Shown: in pieces, positions 52,290 through 60,477 of the stretch
How positions within the stretch are numbered: position 1 is the first letter of the stretch
Layout of the letters: every line of letters begins with the position of its first letter
Assembly: GCF_021502675.1 (NCBI RefSeq)
Contig: NZ_JAKFHA010000036.1
Location: forward strand, 5,352 to 69,351
DNA length: 64,000 nucleotides
Direction: 5' to 3'
Source: Yinghuangia soli
Lineage (GTDB): Bacteria > Actinomycetota > Actinomycetes > Streptomycetales > Streptomycetaceae
Translations under genes and position numbers: made by a program
Notes under the pieces: model-generated
Databases searched by the model: none
What the model was told of the DNA's origin: nothing
What the model saw: the letters and a program-made list of their open reading frames with translations, nothing else

Positions 52290-53500
52290 GAGGCGGCCAC
52301 CGCCCCCGCGAGTCCTGCGCTGCGCCGGGCGGCGACGTCGTCCAGGACCTCGCGGCGCAGGGCCTCCGCACGCCGGAGCACGCGGGCGATCTCTTCTTCG
52401 CCGCGCTCCGGCGCGCACTTCCCGTCCGCCAGGTCGAGCGCGCGCCCGATGTCGTCGATGCCGCCCAGCTCACCGCGGATCGCGGTGCCGAGCGTGCCGG
52501 CCAGGCCGCCGGGGCCGTGCCCGCTCTGGCAGGCCCGGGCCTCGGCCCGGCAGAAGTACGCCAGCTCGCAGGTCGACAGGCAGCCGGGGATGTACGCCGC
52601 GGGGACGGCGGCGACCGCGTCGGCCACCGCTTGCGGGGCGGCCTCCTCGCCCAGGTCGAAGCTGAGCCCGGCGGGCAGGGGCGCGAGCAGGTCGTCCACG
52701 CGCGCCAGGCGCGCAAGGCGGCGCCGGGTGACGGCGAGCTCCTTGCGGATGTCGAGGAGGGCGGCGGTGGGCTGGTTCGAGAAGTCCTTGGGGCAGACCA
52801 GGACCACGTCCGTCGACACCACGTCGGGCGGGTGGCCGAGCTCGGCCATGGTCTGCTGCAGCGCGAGCACGTAGACCGCGGCCTGCCGGGCCGCCGAGGC
52901 GAGCTTGGCCGGGTCGGCACCGCCGTCGATCACCGAGAAGGACTTGATCTCGACGACGTGCAGGCGGCCGGCGATCAGGCAGGCCATCGCGTCCGGCTCC
53001 AGGTAGGCCCGGGTGCCGGAGACGTCCAGCGGCAGCAGCGGGTGGTCGAGGATCGCGCACAGTCCGGGGCGCGCGTCCTCCAGGGCACGCCGGAGCGCAC
53101 TACGGGTGCGGGCGACGCGCTCTTCGCGCCCGGGGCGCTTCTTGTCCTGCTCGGCATCCTCGGGCAGCTCGCCGCCGAGTTCCGCGTACTCGCCGTCGGC
53201 GACGGCCTCGGGCGGCACGCCCAGCACGTCGTGCAGCAGCTCCCGCAGGCCGGCCCCGCCGTCCGCCTTGACCAGCGCCTCGAAGGCGTGGCCGCGGACG
53301 ATCGCGAAGGGCGACTGGCCGTACGCGGTGGCCTGCCCCAGCCGGGCGGCCAGGACCGTCTTGTCTATCCCGGCGGCGTCCATCACTCCGCGCCGCGCGC
53401 AGCCGGGGTTCGCGGCCAGTGCCGCGACCGTACGCGCGTTGTGGTTGCGCGTCGGCAACGACCCCCGCAGCAGGTCGAGTCGAGTGTCGGTGGTGCCCAT
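52286..53500 (-). CDS. Cas4/RecB-like PD-(D/E)XK nuclease with Fe-S cysteines
   Basis: A 404-residue nuclease-like protein. The elements of a RecB/Cas4 core are visible: VRGHAFEALV (motif I), LEPDAMACLIAGRLHVVEIKSFSVIDG (Asp then E-x-K) and a downstream Gln/Tyr helix (AARQAAVYVLALQQ). Four cysteines fit the cluster arrangement of AddB and Cas4 enzymes: Cys34 near the N-terminus and C-x3-C-x5-C at 307, 311 and 317 (CLSTCELAYFC). It would cut single-stranded or end-resected DNA. It is the first gene of the operon, 128 bases after the XRE-TPR regulator gene on the same strand. The start at ATG 53500 is plausible; its ribosome-binding site is weak. Confidence 0.83.
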   Translation of the reverse strand: MGTTDTRLDLLRGSLPTRNHNARTVAALAANPGCARRGVMDAAGIDKTVLAARLGQATAYGQSPFAIVRGHAFEALVKADGGAGLRELLHDVLGVPPEAVADGEYAELGGELPEDAEQDKKRPGREERVARTRSALRRALEDARPGLCAILDHPLLPLDVSGTRAYLEPDAMACLIAGRLHVVEIKSFSVIDGGADPAKLASAARQAAVYVLALQQTMAELGHPPDVVSTDVVLVCPKDFSNQPTAALLDIRKELAVTRRRLARLARVDDLLAPLPAGLSFDLGEEAAPQAVADAVAAVPAAYIPGCLSTCELAYFCRAEARACQSGHGPGGLAGTLGTAIRGELGGIDDIGRALDLADGKCAPERGEEEIARVLRRAEALRREVLDDVAARRSAGLAGAVAAS

Positions 53501-53628
53501 GGCGTGGTGTGCGGCTCCGTACCGTCGTGAAGGTTGTGCGGTCCCGCCACAGTGTGACCCATGCGTACGACAAGGCGGGCCATTCGCAGCCGGTCAGCGT
53601 GCCGGAAGCCGGTGCCGGCCGCCCCCGA

Positions 53629-55461
53629 TCACCTCTCCAGCTCCGGCTGCTCCATGTCCTCCTCCGCCGGTCCGAGGTGCTTCCACGTCACCAGTTCCTC
53701 GTCGAGCCTGCGTATGCAGGCCGCGTTCTTGAACGGCTCCAGCTCCAGCCGTACTTCCTTCACGCGGTCCATCGCGAGCGAGTACCACTGCCGGGTGAGC
53801 GCGTCCAGCGCCCGCGACAGCATCCCGCTCGCCTCGTCGAGGTCGCCGCTCGCCGCCGCCACCCGGGCCAGGTCCGCGCACGTCACCGCCTGCTGCTTGG
53901 CGGCGTTGGCGGGCAGGTCCCCGAGTGCATCCGTCAGCGCGTCCCGCGCCGCGTCGTACCGCTTCGCCGCCAGCTCCGCGCCGCCCCGGAAACCCCACAA
54001 CCGCGCGGAGTCGAAGAAGTCTAGCCAGGCCGGGACTTCGAGGTCGTCCTGGTGTGCAAGGAAGTCCTCGGCTCTGTCCATCAGGTGCAGCGCGCGGTCC
54101 TTGTCGCCGATCAGCGACTCGATCTCCGCATTGACCGCGCACAACCACGAACGCATGAGCGCCGGCGCCCCGATGTCCGCCAACAGTCCCGGGTTGTTCG
54201 CCCGTTCGACCAGCGCCCGGGCCTCGCCGGGCCGCCCCGCAAACGCCGGCATGAACGCCCGGTGCGCGAACACCGCCTGCCGCAACAGCGGTTCCTGCGC
54301 GTCGTACGCCGCCTGGTCCGCCAACTTGTAGAACGTCTTGGCGACACCCTCGTCGCCCAGATCGAAGAACGCGATACGCCCCGCCAGCATCGCGGTCTCC
54401 GCCACCGACGCGGCCAGCACCCGCCGCGGCCGCCCGGGGCCGGGGGCCTTCAGCAACTGGTCGCCGAAGATCACATGGTTCACCACCGGGCGGTACGTCA
54501 TCCCAGCCGGAGCCACCCAGTACATCTGCCGGTACGACGCGGTCAGCCGCGCGTACTGGTCCGCCACCGCCGACCCCAGGCGCCCGTCCCGGCCCGGGCC
54601 CGGGATGTGGTCCGCCAGGTTCATCAGCCCGTCGCTGCCCGCGCCGTTCCCGACCCGGTCGCCGGCCCGCAGCAGCGCCGGCGGGGCGACCCGCAGGTCG
54701 TGCACGGCCCGCGGCGGGCCCTGGCCCGGCAGGATCAGCCCCGAACTGCGGCGCGATGGCGGCACCAGGCCGTCCAGATCACCCCGCGGCTCCACAAAGT
54801 GCGCGGGCTCGGGCATCAGCCCGGGAGCAGCGGGTATCGAACGCTGCGGCGGGGCGGCGCCGCGGGGTAAGACGACCTGGCCGGGCGGCTCACGCCCGTC
54901 CGTACCGGCATTCCGGCCCTCGGTGCCCATCCGGTGGGCCCGCGGCACGAACCGGTACCCCTGCCTTCCCCCCGGCGGCCGGGGCGCATCCGCCGCCCCG
55001 TTGAGCGGCCCGTACGCCCGCCCCCCGGGCGGCCCGTAACCCGACTGCCCTCCCGGGCCCCCAGGTCCGCCATTGCCCCCGACAGGTCCCCCGTTGCCCC
55101 CGACCGGCCCGACCCCGCCCGGCTCTCCGGCGGCACCGAACCCCCCGGCCGGCTCAGGCGGCGTCCCCCCGGTCGCATCCAACTCCGCCTGCCACGGCGG
55201 CGTGAACCCCAGATCCGTCAGCGGACGCCCGAACAGCTCCTGCAGGACCTTCTGGTAATCGGGCGTGGGCCACGGCGGCTCGGCACTCTCCCAGCGCCGC
55301 ACCTGCCGCACGCTGACGGCCAGCCGCAGCCCGCACTCGAGCGCCTTCTTCTCGAAGGCATCGGCGAGTTGCTGCTGGGACACCCACCCCTTGGCGTGGC
55401 GCAGCGCCTTCAGCCGGACGTTCCCCGGCGCGGGGGAGCCGCCACCCTGCCGTATGGCCAT
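53629..55461 (-). CDS. XRE-type regulator with TPR-like sensor domain
   Basis: A 610-residue regulator. An N-terminal helix-turn-helix (about 14-85: RLKALRHAKGWVSQQQLADAFEKKALECGLRLAVSVRQVRRWESAEPPWPTPDYQKVLQELFGRPLTDLGF) is joined by a long Gly/Pro-rich linker (about 100-270) to a helical-repeat domain (about 300-600) shared with the protein at 44443-45495. Such proteins act as ligand- or partner-gated transcription factors in actinobacteria. It lies directly upstream of the nuclease-helicase operon and may control it. The ATG at 55461 has GGGGAGGA 7 nt upstream. Confidence 0.88.
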   Translation of the reverse strand: MAIRQGGGSPAPGNVRLKALRHAKGWVSQQQLADAFEKKALECGLRLAVSVRQVRRWESAEPPWPTPDYQKVLQELFGRPLTDLGFTPPWQAELDATGGTPPEPAGGFGAAGEPGGVGPVGGNGGPVGGNGGPGGPGGQSGYGPPGGRAYGPLNGAADAPRPPGGRQGYRFVPRAHRMGTEGRNAGTDGREPPGQVVLPRGAAPPQRSIPAAPGLMPEPAHFVEPRGDLDGLVPPSRRSSGLILPGQGPPRAVHDLRVAPPALLRAGDRVGNGAGSDGLMNLADHIPGPGRDGRLGSAVADQYARLTASYRQMYWVAPAGMTYRPVVNHVIFGDQLLKAPGPGRPRRVLAASVAETAMLAGRIAFFDLGDEGVAKTFYKLADQAAYDAQEPLLRQAVFAHRAFMPAFAGRPGEARALVERANNPGLLADIGAPALMRSWLCAVNAEIESLIGDKDRALHLMDRAEDFLAHQDDLEVPAWLDFFDSARLWGFRGGAELAAKRYDAARDALTDALGDLPANAAKQQAVTCADLARVAAASGDLDEASGMLSRALDALTRQWYSLAMDRVKEVRLELEPFKNAACIRRLDEELVTWKHLGPAEEDMEQPELER

Positions 55462-56041
55462 CGGCGTCCTCCCCGAAGATGCGCGGCCCACGGATGCCCG
55501 TCAACCTACAGCGCTGCACAGTGTGGCGGGCCGTGATCCTGACGGTACCCGTCGTGAGCTACGCGCGGGGACCACTTTGCACATGTCCGGAAACCAGCGT
55601 CCTCCCCATGTCCTCCCAAAAGTCCTCCCCGCGACCTGGCCTTTCACCGCACCACCCACTACACGCCCCCCTTTCACCCCAACCCGCCCCCACAAAGCTC
55701 CCCACCCCCATTCCCCCCACCATCCCCACCCCACCCACCCCCACCACACCCCCCACCCCAAACCACCCCAAGCGCCCCCGACGGGACCCGCCGCCAGGCA
55801 GGTCCGAACCGACGCGAGGCGTCGATCGCCACGGGGACGGAAGGGCGAGCTCCGGGCAGCCCACGGCCGCCGCACACCACCCGGCAGCCATACCGCGCAC
55901 AGCCACGCGTCCTGCGAGAAGCAGTTCAGCGGGTGGCGCCGCACCAGCCCCGAAGAAAGGCGGCCCCGCCAAGGCCCCGCCACCCCACGCCCGATTTTTT
56001 GATCTCCCCGCCCTCCTGATACTGTCTTCCCATCGCAGCAA
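55462..56041. repeat. Gene-free region with strongly C-rich, G-poor tract
   Basis: 580 bases without a supportable gene. From about 55630 to 55775 the plus strand consists almost only of C, A and T, with many CCCC runs and hardly any G. The minus strand is therefore a dense series of GGGG runs and can form G-quadruplexes. This strand bias is unlike any other part of the window. The region separates the XRE-TPR regulator's promoter side from tRNA-Lys. Frames on both strands there encode only low-complexity peptides. Confidence 0.7.
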
Positions 56042-56115
56042 GCGCCGCTAGCTCAGTTGGTTAGAGCAGCTGACTCTTAATCAGCGGGTCCGGGGTTCGA
56101 GTCCCTGGCGGCGCA
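56042..56115 (+). tRNA. tRNA-Lys (CTT)
   Basis: Acceptor stem GCGCCGC pairs with GCGGCGC. The anticodon arm GCTGA-CTCTTAA-TCAGC gives anticodon CTT. The T-arm is CGGGG-TTCGAGT-CCCTG. The discriminator is A, and no CCA is encoded. Confidence 0.96.
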
Positions 56116-56130
56116 CAAGCAAGCGGTATC

Positions 56131-56170
56131 CGAAGAGGGCGTTCTCGAGTCATCGAGAACGCCCTCTTCG
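56131..56170. terminator. Perfect 17-base hairpin after tRNA-Lys
   Basis: CGAAGAGGGCGTTCTCG (56131-56147) and its exact complement (56154-56170) flank a 6-base loop, followed by TTTCTGT. It terminates the tRNA transcript and may also serve the operon arriving on the minus strand, whose last gene stops at 56289. Confidence 0.88.
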
Positions 56171-56288
56171 TTTCTGTGCTGCACCGGTGGCTGAGCGGGG
56201 CTCTGCTTTCAGCGCCGGCTCCTCCGGATCTGCTCCGGGGCGGAGGCGGTGTCCTGCCGATCCTCGGGCCCCTGCATCGCCGTGCCCT

Positions 56289-57362
56289 TCAAAGCCCGGG
56301 CCCGATTGTGCGGTGGAGGTGGCGGAGGCGGGCTGCGTGTAGGGGGTCGCTGTTGCTCGGGTCGTGTTCGTCGGTGAGGACCGCGGTGAGTTCGGGGCCG
56401 AAGCCGAGGCCCGCGGCGAAGTCGTCGGCGCGGTATTCGGCACGGCGGTGGAGCCATGAGGTGAGCGGTGGGGTGATCGCGAGCATGAGCACCAGCCACC
56501 ACATGTGCAGGGCGATCGCCAGAACGTAGCCGAACACGCCCAGGACGAGTAGGAGTCCGGCGGTCAGGAGTAGGGCGCGTGGGCTGGTCGAGCGGACCAG
56601 CTTGGTGAGTCCGCGGAGGAGCCAGCGCCCGGTCTTCCGGGCCGGGAGGGCGTACCAGTCGGCGAGGGTCGCGGCCCAGCTGTGGCCGCCTACGTGGTGA
56701 CCGAGTTCGTGGGCGAGAACGGCGGCGAGTCGGGAGTTCGGGAGGTGGTCCATCGCGTACGCAGTGACGCCCACGACGTGGCCGGCGGTCGCGGTCACGT
56801 CGAGGTCGGCGCGCTCTTGGATCCACAATTCGTAGGTCTCTTGCCGGACTCCCGCTCGACGGGTCACCTCGGCCCACACGTCGGCCAGGCGTCGGGACTC
56901 CGCCGGGTTCGGGCGGCGCATACCCAGGATCCGGCGGGCGATGAACGCTTCCGAAGGCCGGTGGAAAGCCAACGCTCCGGAGGCGAGCCATGTCAGGCCC
57001 ATGAGTCCGGCAAGGCCGATGCTGATCAAGGCGAAGGCGGCGACTACGACCAGCAGGCTGACCAAAGCGGCAGGGAGGGCGACCAGGATCCTGAGCAACG
57101 CCGCTTTGTCCGCCCCGCGTTGACGGGCCTTCAGGTGTCTGCGGCCGGAAGCCAGCGCGAGGTCGTCCAACTCGGGTCGTGTGCCGAACGATGCTGCGGG
57201 CGGCAGTCCCGGGTACGTCGGCGGCTTCTCCTCGTCCGCCAATGCCATGGGCCCCGAAGGATACTGCGGTGGCAAGAGGTCTCCCGGGTAGGCAGGCGGC
57301 ACCTCGGACGTCGCGTCCTGGAACAGCCGGCCACGCTCGTGTCCGGGCTGGTCGACGGGCAT
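56289..57362 (-). CDS. M48-family membrane metallopeptidase
   Basis: A 357-residue zinc protease of the HtpX/Ste24 type. A Pro-rich N-terminus leads to a paired hydrophobic segment (about 105-150). The active site is AVLAHELGHHVGGHS (HELGH at 218-222), and the third ligand is in RRAEYRADDFAAGLG (Glu309, Asp313). Two further helices (about 265-300) lie between them. It should cleave membrane or membrane-associated proteins. It is the last gene of the cyclase/PycTM-type operon, 40 bases after the effector gene. The ATG at 57362 has GAGGAG 9 nt upstream. Confidence 0.92.
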   Translation of the reverse strand: MPVDQPGHERGRLFQDATSEVPPAYPGDLLPPQYPSGPMALADEEKPPTYPGLPPAASFGTRPELDDLALASGRRHLKARQRGADKAALLRILVALPAALVSLLVVVAAFALISIGLAGLMGLTWLASGALAFHRPSEAFIARRILGMRRPNPAESRRLADVWAEVTRRAGVRQETYELWIQERADLDVTATAGHVVGVTAYAMDHLPNSRLAAVLAHELGHHVGGHSWAATLADWYALPARKTGRWLLRGLTKLVRSTSPRALLLTAGLLLVLGVFGYVLAIALHMWWLVLMLAITPPLTSWLHRRAEYRADDFAAGLGFGPELTAVLTDEHDPSNSDPLHAARLRHLHRTIGPGL

Positions 57363-57402
57363 GGTCGAAGGTCTCCTCAGGTGGTCCGCGGGCACACGCG
57401 GC

Positions 57403-57936
57403 TCATGCGGTGAGCAGTGCGCCCGGCAGCAGGATCAGCGCACCCATGAAGCACGCCATGCCGACCCGCAGCCATTGGTACTTGTCCACCACGATCCGGC
57501 TGTTTTCTCGAAGCGCGGTGAGGAGCGCGTCGCGGGCGGAGCTATCCGTGTCGTGCAAAGCACGTTCGAGTGCCGCCGCCCCGTGGTCGGCGGCACTCCG
57601 GACGTCGGCGAAATGGGTGATGGGCATGCCCGGTTGCCACGCGCGTCCGCGGTACCGGGGGGCGACGGCCGCCACGAGGGCACCGAGGGAGACGAGGAAG
57701 CACACGGTGCCCGTCCACCACATCGTCTGTGCGACTGTGCTCATCACGCCGGGTCGCCAGCCCCGTGTGGTGAGCGTTGCGACCAGCCCGGCCGCGGCCA
57801 TGCCTTGGACACCGACCAGGATCGAGCCCTTTGTGTCCGCCCTCGCTGTCTCCGCCCTGAGGTCGGCCAACAGCCTTTCGGCGGTGCGCAGATCGAAGGC
57901 ACCGGGATCGGGAGCTCCGTGTCCGGCCGCGGTCAT
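57403..57936 (-). CDS. Pycsar-effector-like (PycTM family) membrane protein
   Basis: A 177-residue membrane protein. LLADLRAETARADTKGSILVGVQGMAAAGLVATL, with A-D-T-K-G-S at 33-38, and the later YQWLRVGMACFMGALILLPGALLTA match the PycTM/DUF5706 family as I recall it. Hydrophobic segments lie at about 40-58, 66-92 and 157-176. PycTM proteins are the membrane-damaging effectors of Pycsar anti-phage systems and respond to cyclic pyrimidine nucleotides. A cyclase-like gene is in the same operon (61629-62450). Start and stop overlap the neighbouring gene by 4 bases (ATGA) on the upstream side. Confidence 0.8.
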   Translation of the reverse strand: MTAAGHGAPDPGAFDLRTAERLLADLRAETARADTKGSILVGVQGMAAAGLVATLTTRGWRPGVMSTVAQTMWWTGTVCFLVSLGALVAAVAPRYRGRAWQPGMPITHFADVRSAADHGAAALERALHDTDSSARDALLTALRENSRIVVDKYQWLRVGMACFMGALILLPGALLTA

Positions 57937-59219
57937 GGCGCAGGCGGTGGGCTCGGGCGCCGGTAGCCGATGACGGCGCGTGGCGCCGGTGTCGACGCGT
58001 CGTCCGAGACAGGAGCGGAGGCCTGGCCCGTCTCGTGCGCCGGCGTCTCATCGTCCGACAGCCGTACGCGGGCGTCCGGCCCTGCAGGGATGTCGAAGCG
58101 CGGCGGCCAGTCGGGGTCGGTCTTCTGGGCAGGCACCGCAGCGGGCACCGCAGCAGGGACCGCAGCAGGCGTCGCGGCCGGCGCAGGCGCCGCGAGCCTG
58201 GCGTTCAGGACTTCCTTGACGACCTTTGCCGCAAGCCTCCGCGGTTCGTCCATCTGGTGTTCCTCCAAGCCTCCCGAACCACCGCCCAGGGCCTGCAAGG
58301 CAACCTCCAACTGACTTTGCATGAGGACAAGTTGGTCATGGCGCAGGTGCTCCATGACCAGTCGGGTGTCCTCGGGGTGGAGGGCGAGATGGAAGCCCAG
58401 CGCGTGCGGTCCCCCGCGCTCGAGGTGGTACGAGTAGTACTCGATCTTCTTGGCTTCGAAGTCTTGGATCACCAAATCGTGCCGGCGCCGTTCCGTCTCG
58501 CGCAGATGGGCGAGCTGCTGGGCTTCCGATGCGACCAGGTGCTGCTGCTTGGCCTGGGCCAGGGCCCGTTCGGCCGTCATTTCGTCCTCGCGCATCACGA
58601 GTGCGTGGCGCGGTTCGAGCGCCTGCCGGGCGAACTCGATCCCGCGCAGTTCCCGAGCGTGTTCGAGTGCCGCCGCGTCCCGCATGACCTGGATCGTGCA
58701 ACGGACGTGCAGTCCCGCCTCCGCTCCCAGGGGTCCGGCAGCCGCTAATGCATCCTGGGCCGCCTTCTCGGCGAGGTGGCTGTCGTCCATCGCGTACGAG
58801 CGCAGGACCGGACGCACGATTTCGTCGACGGTGCGCTCCACCATCGCGGGCACGTCGCGCTCGCCGCTGGCGACGAACGCCGCCGGGTCGGCGACGCGCC
58901 AGTTGCAGGTCATGGTGACCTCGAAGGCGAAGGCATCGTTGCTGCCGGGCATGACGAGCTCCGCATGCGCCTCGTGCAGCCCGATGTCCACCGTGTAGAC
59001 GCTCGTCCACCGGCGGGAGGCACGCTCACGCCGGGTCGGCCGTGTAGGCGGCAGATAGGTGTCCAGTCGTCCTTGTGCCGTGGTGAAGACCAAGGCGTAG
59101 TCGATCCGCGTGGTGCGCGGTGATTTGAGGCGTGACAGTTCTTCGATGGTGACCACCGGGTCGACGATCCTCGAGTCCCGGTTCACGTCCTGCTGCCATT
59201 GCGGTTGGCCGTTCATCAT
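57933..59219 (-). CDS. SPFH/band-7-like coiled-coil protein
   Basis: A 428-residue protein. Residues about 60-200 resemble an SPFH domain (VYTVDIGLHEAHAELVMPGSNDAFAFEVTMTCNWRVADPAAFVASGERDVPAMVERTVDEIVRPVLRSY). A long charged helix (about 200-330: HARELRGIEF...EDEMTAERALAQAKQQHLVASEAQQLAHLRETERRRHDL) follows, and then an Ala/Val/Pro tail in which AAVP repeats three times. There is no membrane helix. SPFH proteins form membrane-bound scaffolds that often work with proteases, in line with the M48 and PycTM neighbours. The ATG at 59219 overlaps the upstream stop (ATGA) and follows GGGAG by 8 nt. Confidence 0.78.
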   Translation of the reverse strand: MMNGQPQWQQDVNRDSRIVDPVVTIEELSRLKSPRTTRIDYALVFTTAQGRLDTYLPPTRPTRRERASRRWTSVYTVDIGLHEAHAELVMPGSNDAFAFEVTMTCNWRVADPAAFVASGERDVPAMVERTVDEIVRPVLRSYAMDDSHLAEKAAQDALAAAGPLGAEAGLHVRCTIQVMRDAAALEHARELRGIEFARQALEPRHALVMREDEMTAERALAQAKQQHLVASEAQQLAHLRETERRRHDLVIQDFEAKKIEYYSYHLERGGPHALGFHLALHPEDTRLVMEHLRHDQLVLMQSQLEVALQALGGGSGGLEEHQMDEPRRLAAKVVKEVLNARLAAPAPAATPAAVPAAVPAAVPAQKTDPDWPPRFDIPAGPDARVRLSDDETPAHETGQASAPVSDDASTPAPRAVIGYRRPSPPPAP

Positions 59220-60469
59220 CGTGTTGTCTCCCGTTCCGAGTACACCGGGGGCGACGCCCCCGTCCCGTCCACTTGCGTCAGGACCGAGCGCAACCGCCGG
59301 GCGGCAGCCTGGACAGGCTCTTCGGTCTCGCCGAAGCGCAATTTGTCGAGGAGATAGGCGAGGCGCTCGGCGTCCTCGCCTGCGACGACGAGTCTGGGCA
59401 GGAGCAGCGCCAGGGTGTCTTCCGCTTCGGTGTCGAAGGCGGCGGCCCGCACCCAGTCGCGCATGTCGGTGAGCCCGGATTCGGATGTTCCGGGATCGTT
59501 GAGGACCGCGCGCAGCAAAGCTGCGAGCGACTGGCTCAGGAGTGCCCCTGGGGTACCGGGTACGTCCTCCCATCGAGCGAGGAGGTCCAGCAGGAGCGGC
59601 CGCCCGAAGCCCGGTCCGCCGTCCGTCGGGCCGCACGCGTGGACCACGGTCCAAAGCACGAACTGCTGTGTCGTCCGATCACGCAGGAGCGGCACAAGCT
59701 CCGTCCAAAGCTCAGGGGCGCTGTCCGCAGTGTCCCGGCTGTCCGGTCCGGTGGTGTCGTGCTGCGTCTCGGCTCGGGCGACCACGCCGCTCTGGCCGGC
59801 GGCCAGCAGCAGGGTCGCGGCCGATTGCGCGATCTCCTCGACCTCCTCCGGCCATGAGGACCCCGGGGCGGTACGCGTGTCTACTGCGCGCACCGCCTCC
59901 ACAAGCGCCTCGATCGCCTGCGCCGGAAAGGTGTCGCCGACGAGCCCGTACGCGCGAACGGCCGTCCAACGCAGGCGGTGATCATCCGAGCTGCACCAGG
60001 TGCGGAGAATCTGCGGTACGTGCGGCACTCCCAAGTGGCTTGCCAAAGCCAGGGAGTTCGCCGCCGCCAGCCGTGCTCGGAAGCGCTTGTCGGCGGCCCA
60101 GGGCTGAATCAGAAGCGCCAGTGTCGAAAGCAGGTCGGCCTCGGCAAGGGCGGCTGCGGTGGAAGCCGCCCGGTTGCGGACCAGCGCACGGGCGTCGACC
60201 GCCAGCCGCCGCAGCCAGTCGATGAGCGCAGGACGCGCCGAGGGGTGTCCGGTCCAGACCTCGCGGAGCAGAGTGAGCGCAGTGAGCCGGTTCCGGAACT
60301 GGATTTTGGTCTGCGGCACCTTCCCCCATTCGCTGTCCTCGTTCCCCGGGTACAAGTCCGCCTGGGCCAGTTCGACACGCTGGGCACTCGACGTGCCGAA
60401 AACGGGGATGCGCGGCGGTCTGCCCGCATCCTCAAGGCGCTGCAGGAGCACGAAGAGCACATCGCTCAA
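59216..60469 (-). CDS. HEAT-like repeat protein, probably the 3' part of a split gene
   Basis: A 417-residue all-helical protein with HEAT/ARM-like pairs (ARALVRNRAASTAAALAEADLLSTLALLIQPWAADKRFRARLAAANSLALASHLG; HRLRWTAVRAYGLVGD). TTG at 60469 is the first start in frame and has no ribosome-binding site. Just upstream the same frame continues as L-T-A-E-L-S-D-V across the stop of the previous gene (TGA 60478-60480), which suggests that one base was lost and that the two formed a single protein of about 800 residues. The next gene overlaps its stop by 4 bases. Confidence 0.75.
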   Translation of the reverse strand: MSDVLFVLLQRLEDAGRPPRIPVFGTSSAQRVELAQADLYPGNEDSEWGKVPQTKIQFRNRLTALTLLREVWTGHPSARPALIDWLRRLAVDARALVRNRAASTAAALAEADLLSTLALLIQPWAADKRFRARLAAANSLALASHLGVPHVPQILRTWCSSDDHRLRWTAVRAYGLVGDTFPAQAIEALVEAVRAVDTRTAPGSSWPEEVEEIAQSAATLLLAAGQSGVVARAETQHDTTGPDSRDTADSAPELWTELVPLLRDRTTQQFVLWTVVHACGPTDGGPGFGRPLLLDLLARWEDVPGTPGALLSQSLAALLRAVLNDPGTSESGLTDMRDWVRAAAFDTEAEDTLALLLPRLVVAGEDAERLAYLLDKLRFGETEEPVQAAARRLRSVLTQVDGTGASPPVYSERETTR

Positions 60470-60477
60470 TTCGGCGG

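Noticed and set aside
49271-53500. AddAB/RecBCD system
   Set aside because: The helicase is a small Dna2/Upf1-like protein and the nuclease is a separate short protein; the large fused subunits of AddAB are not seen.
55501-55983. 160-codon minus-strand frame rich in Gly and Trp
   Set aside because: It only reflects the GGGG runs of the C-rich tract; it has no ribosome-binding site or domain.
56042-56170. Possible integration site at tRNA-Lys for a mobile island
   Set aside because: There is no integrase, no second copy of the tRNA 3' end and no phage or plasmid gene in the window; the perfect repeat at 56131-56170 is a terminator hairpin.
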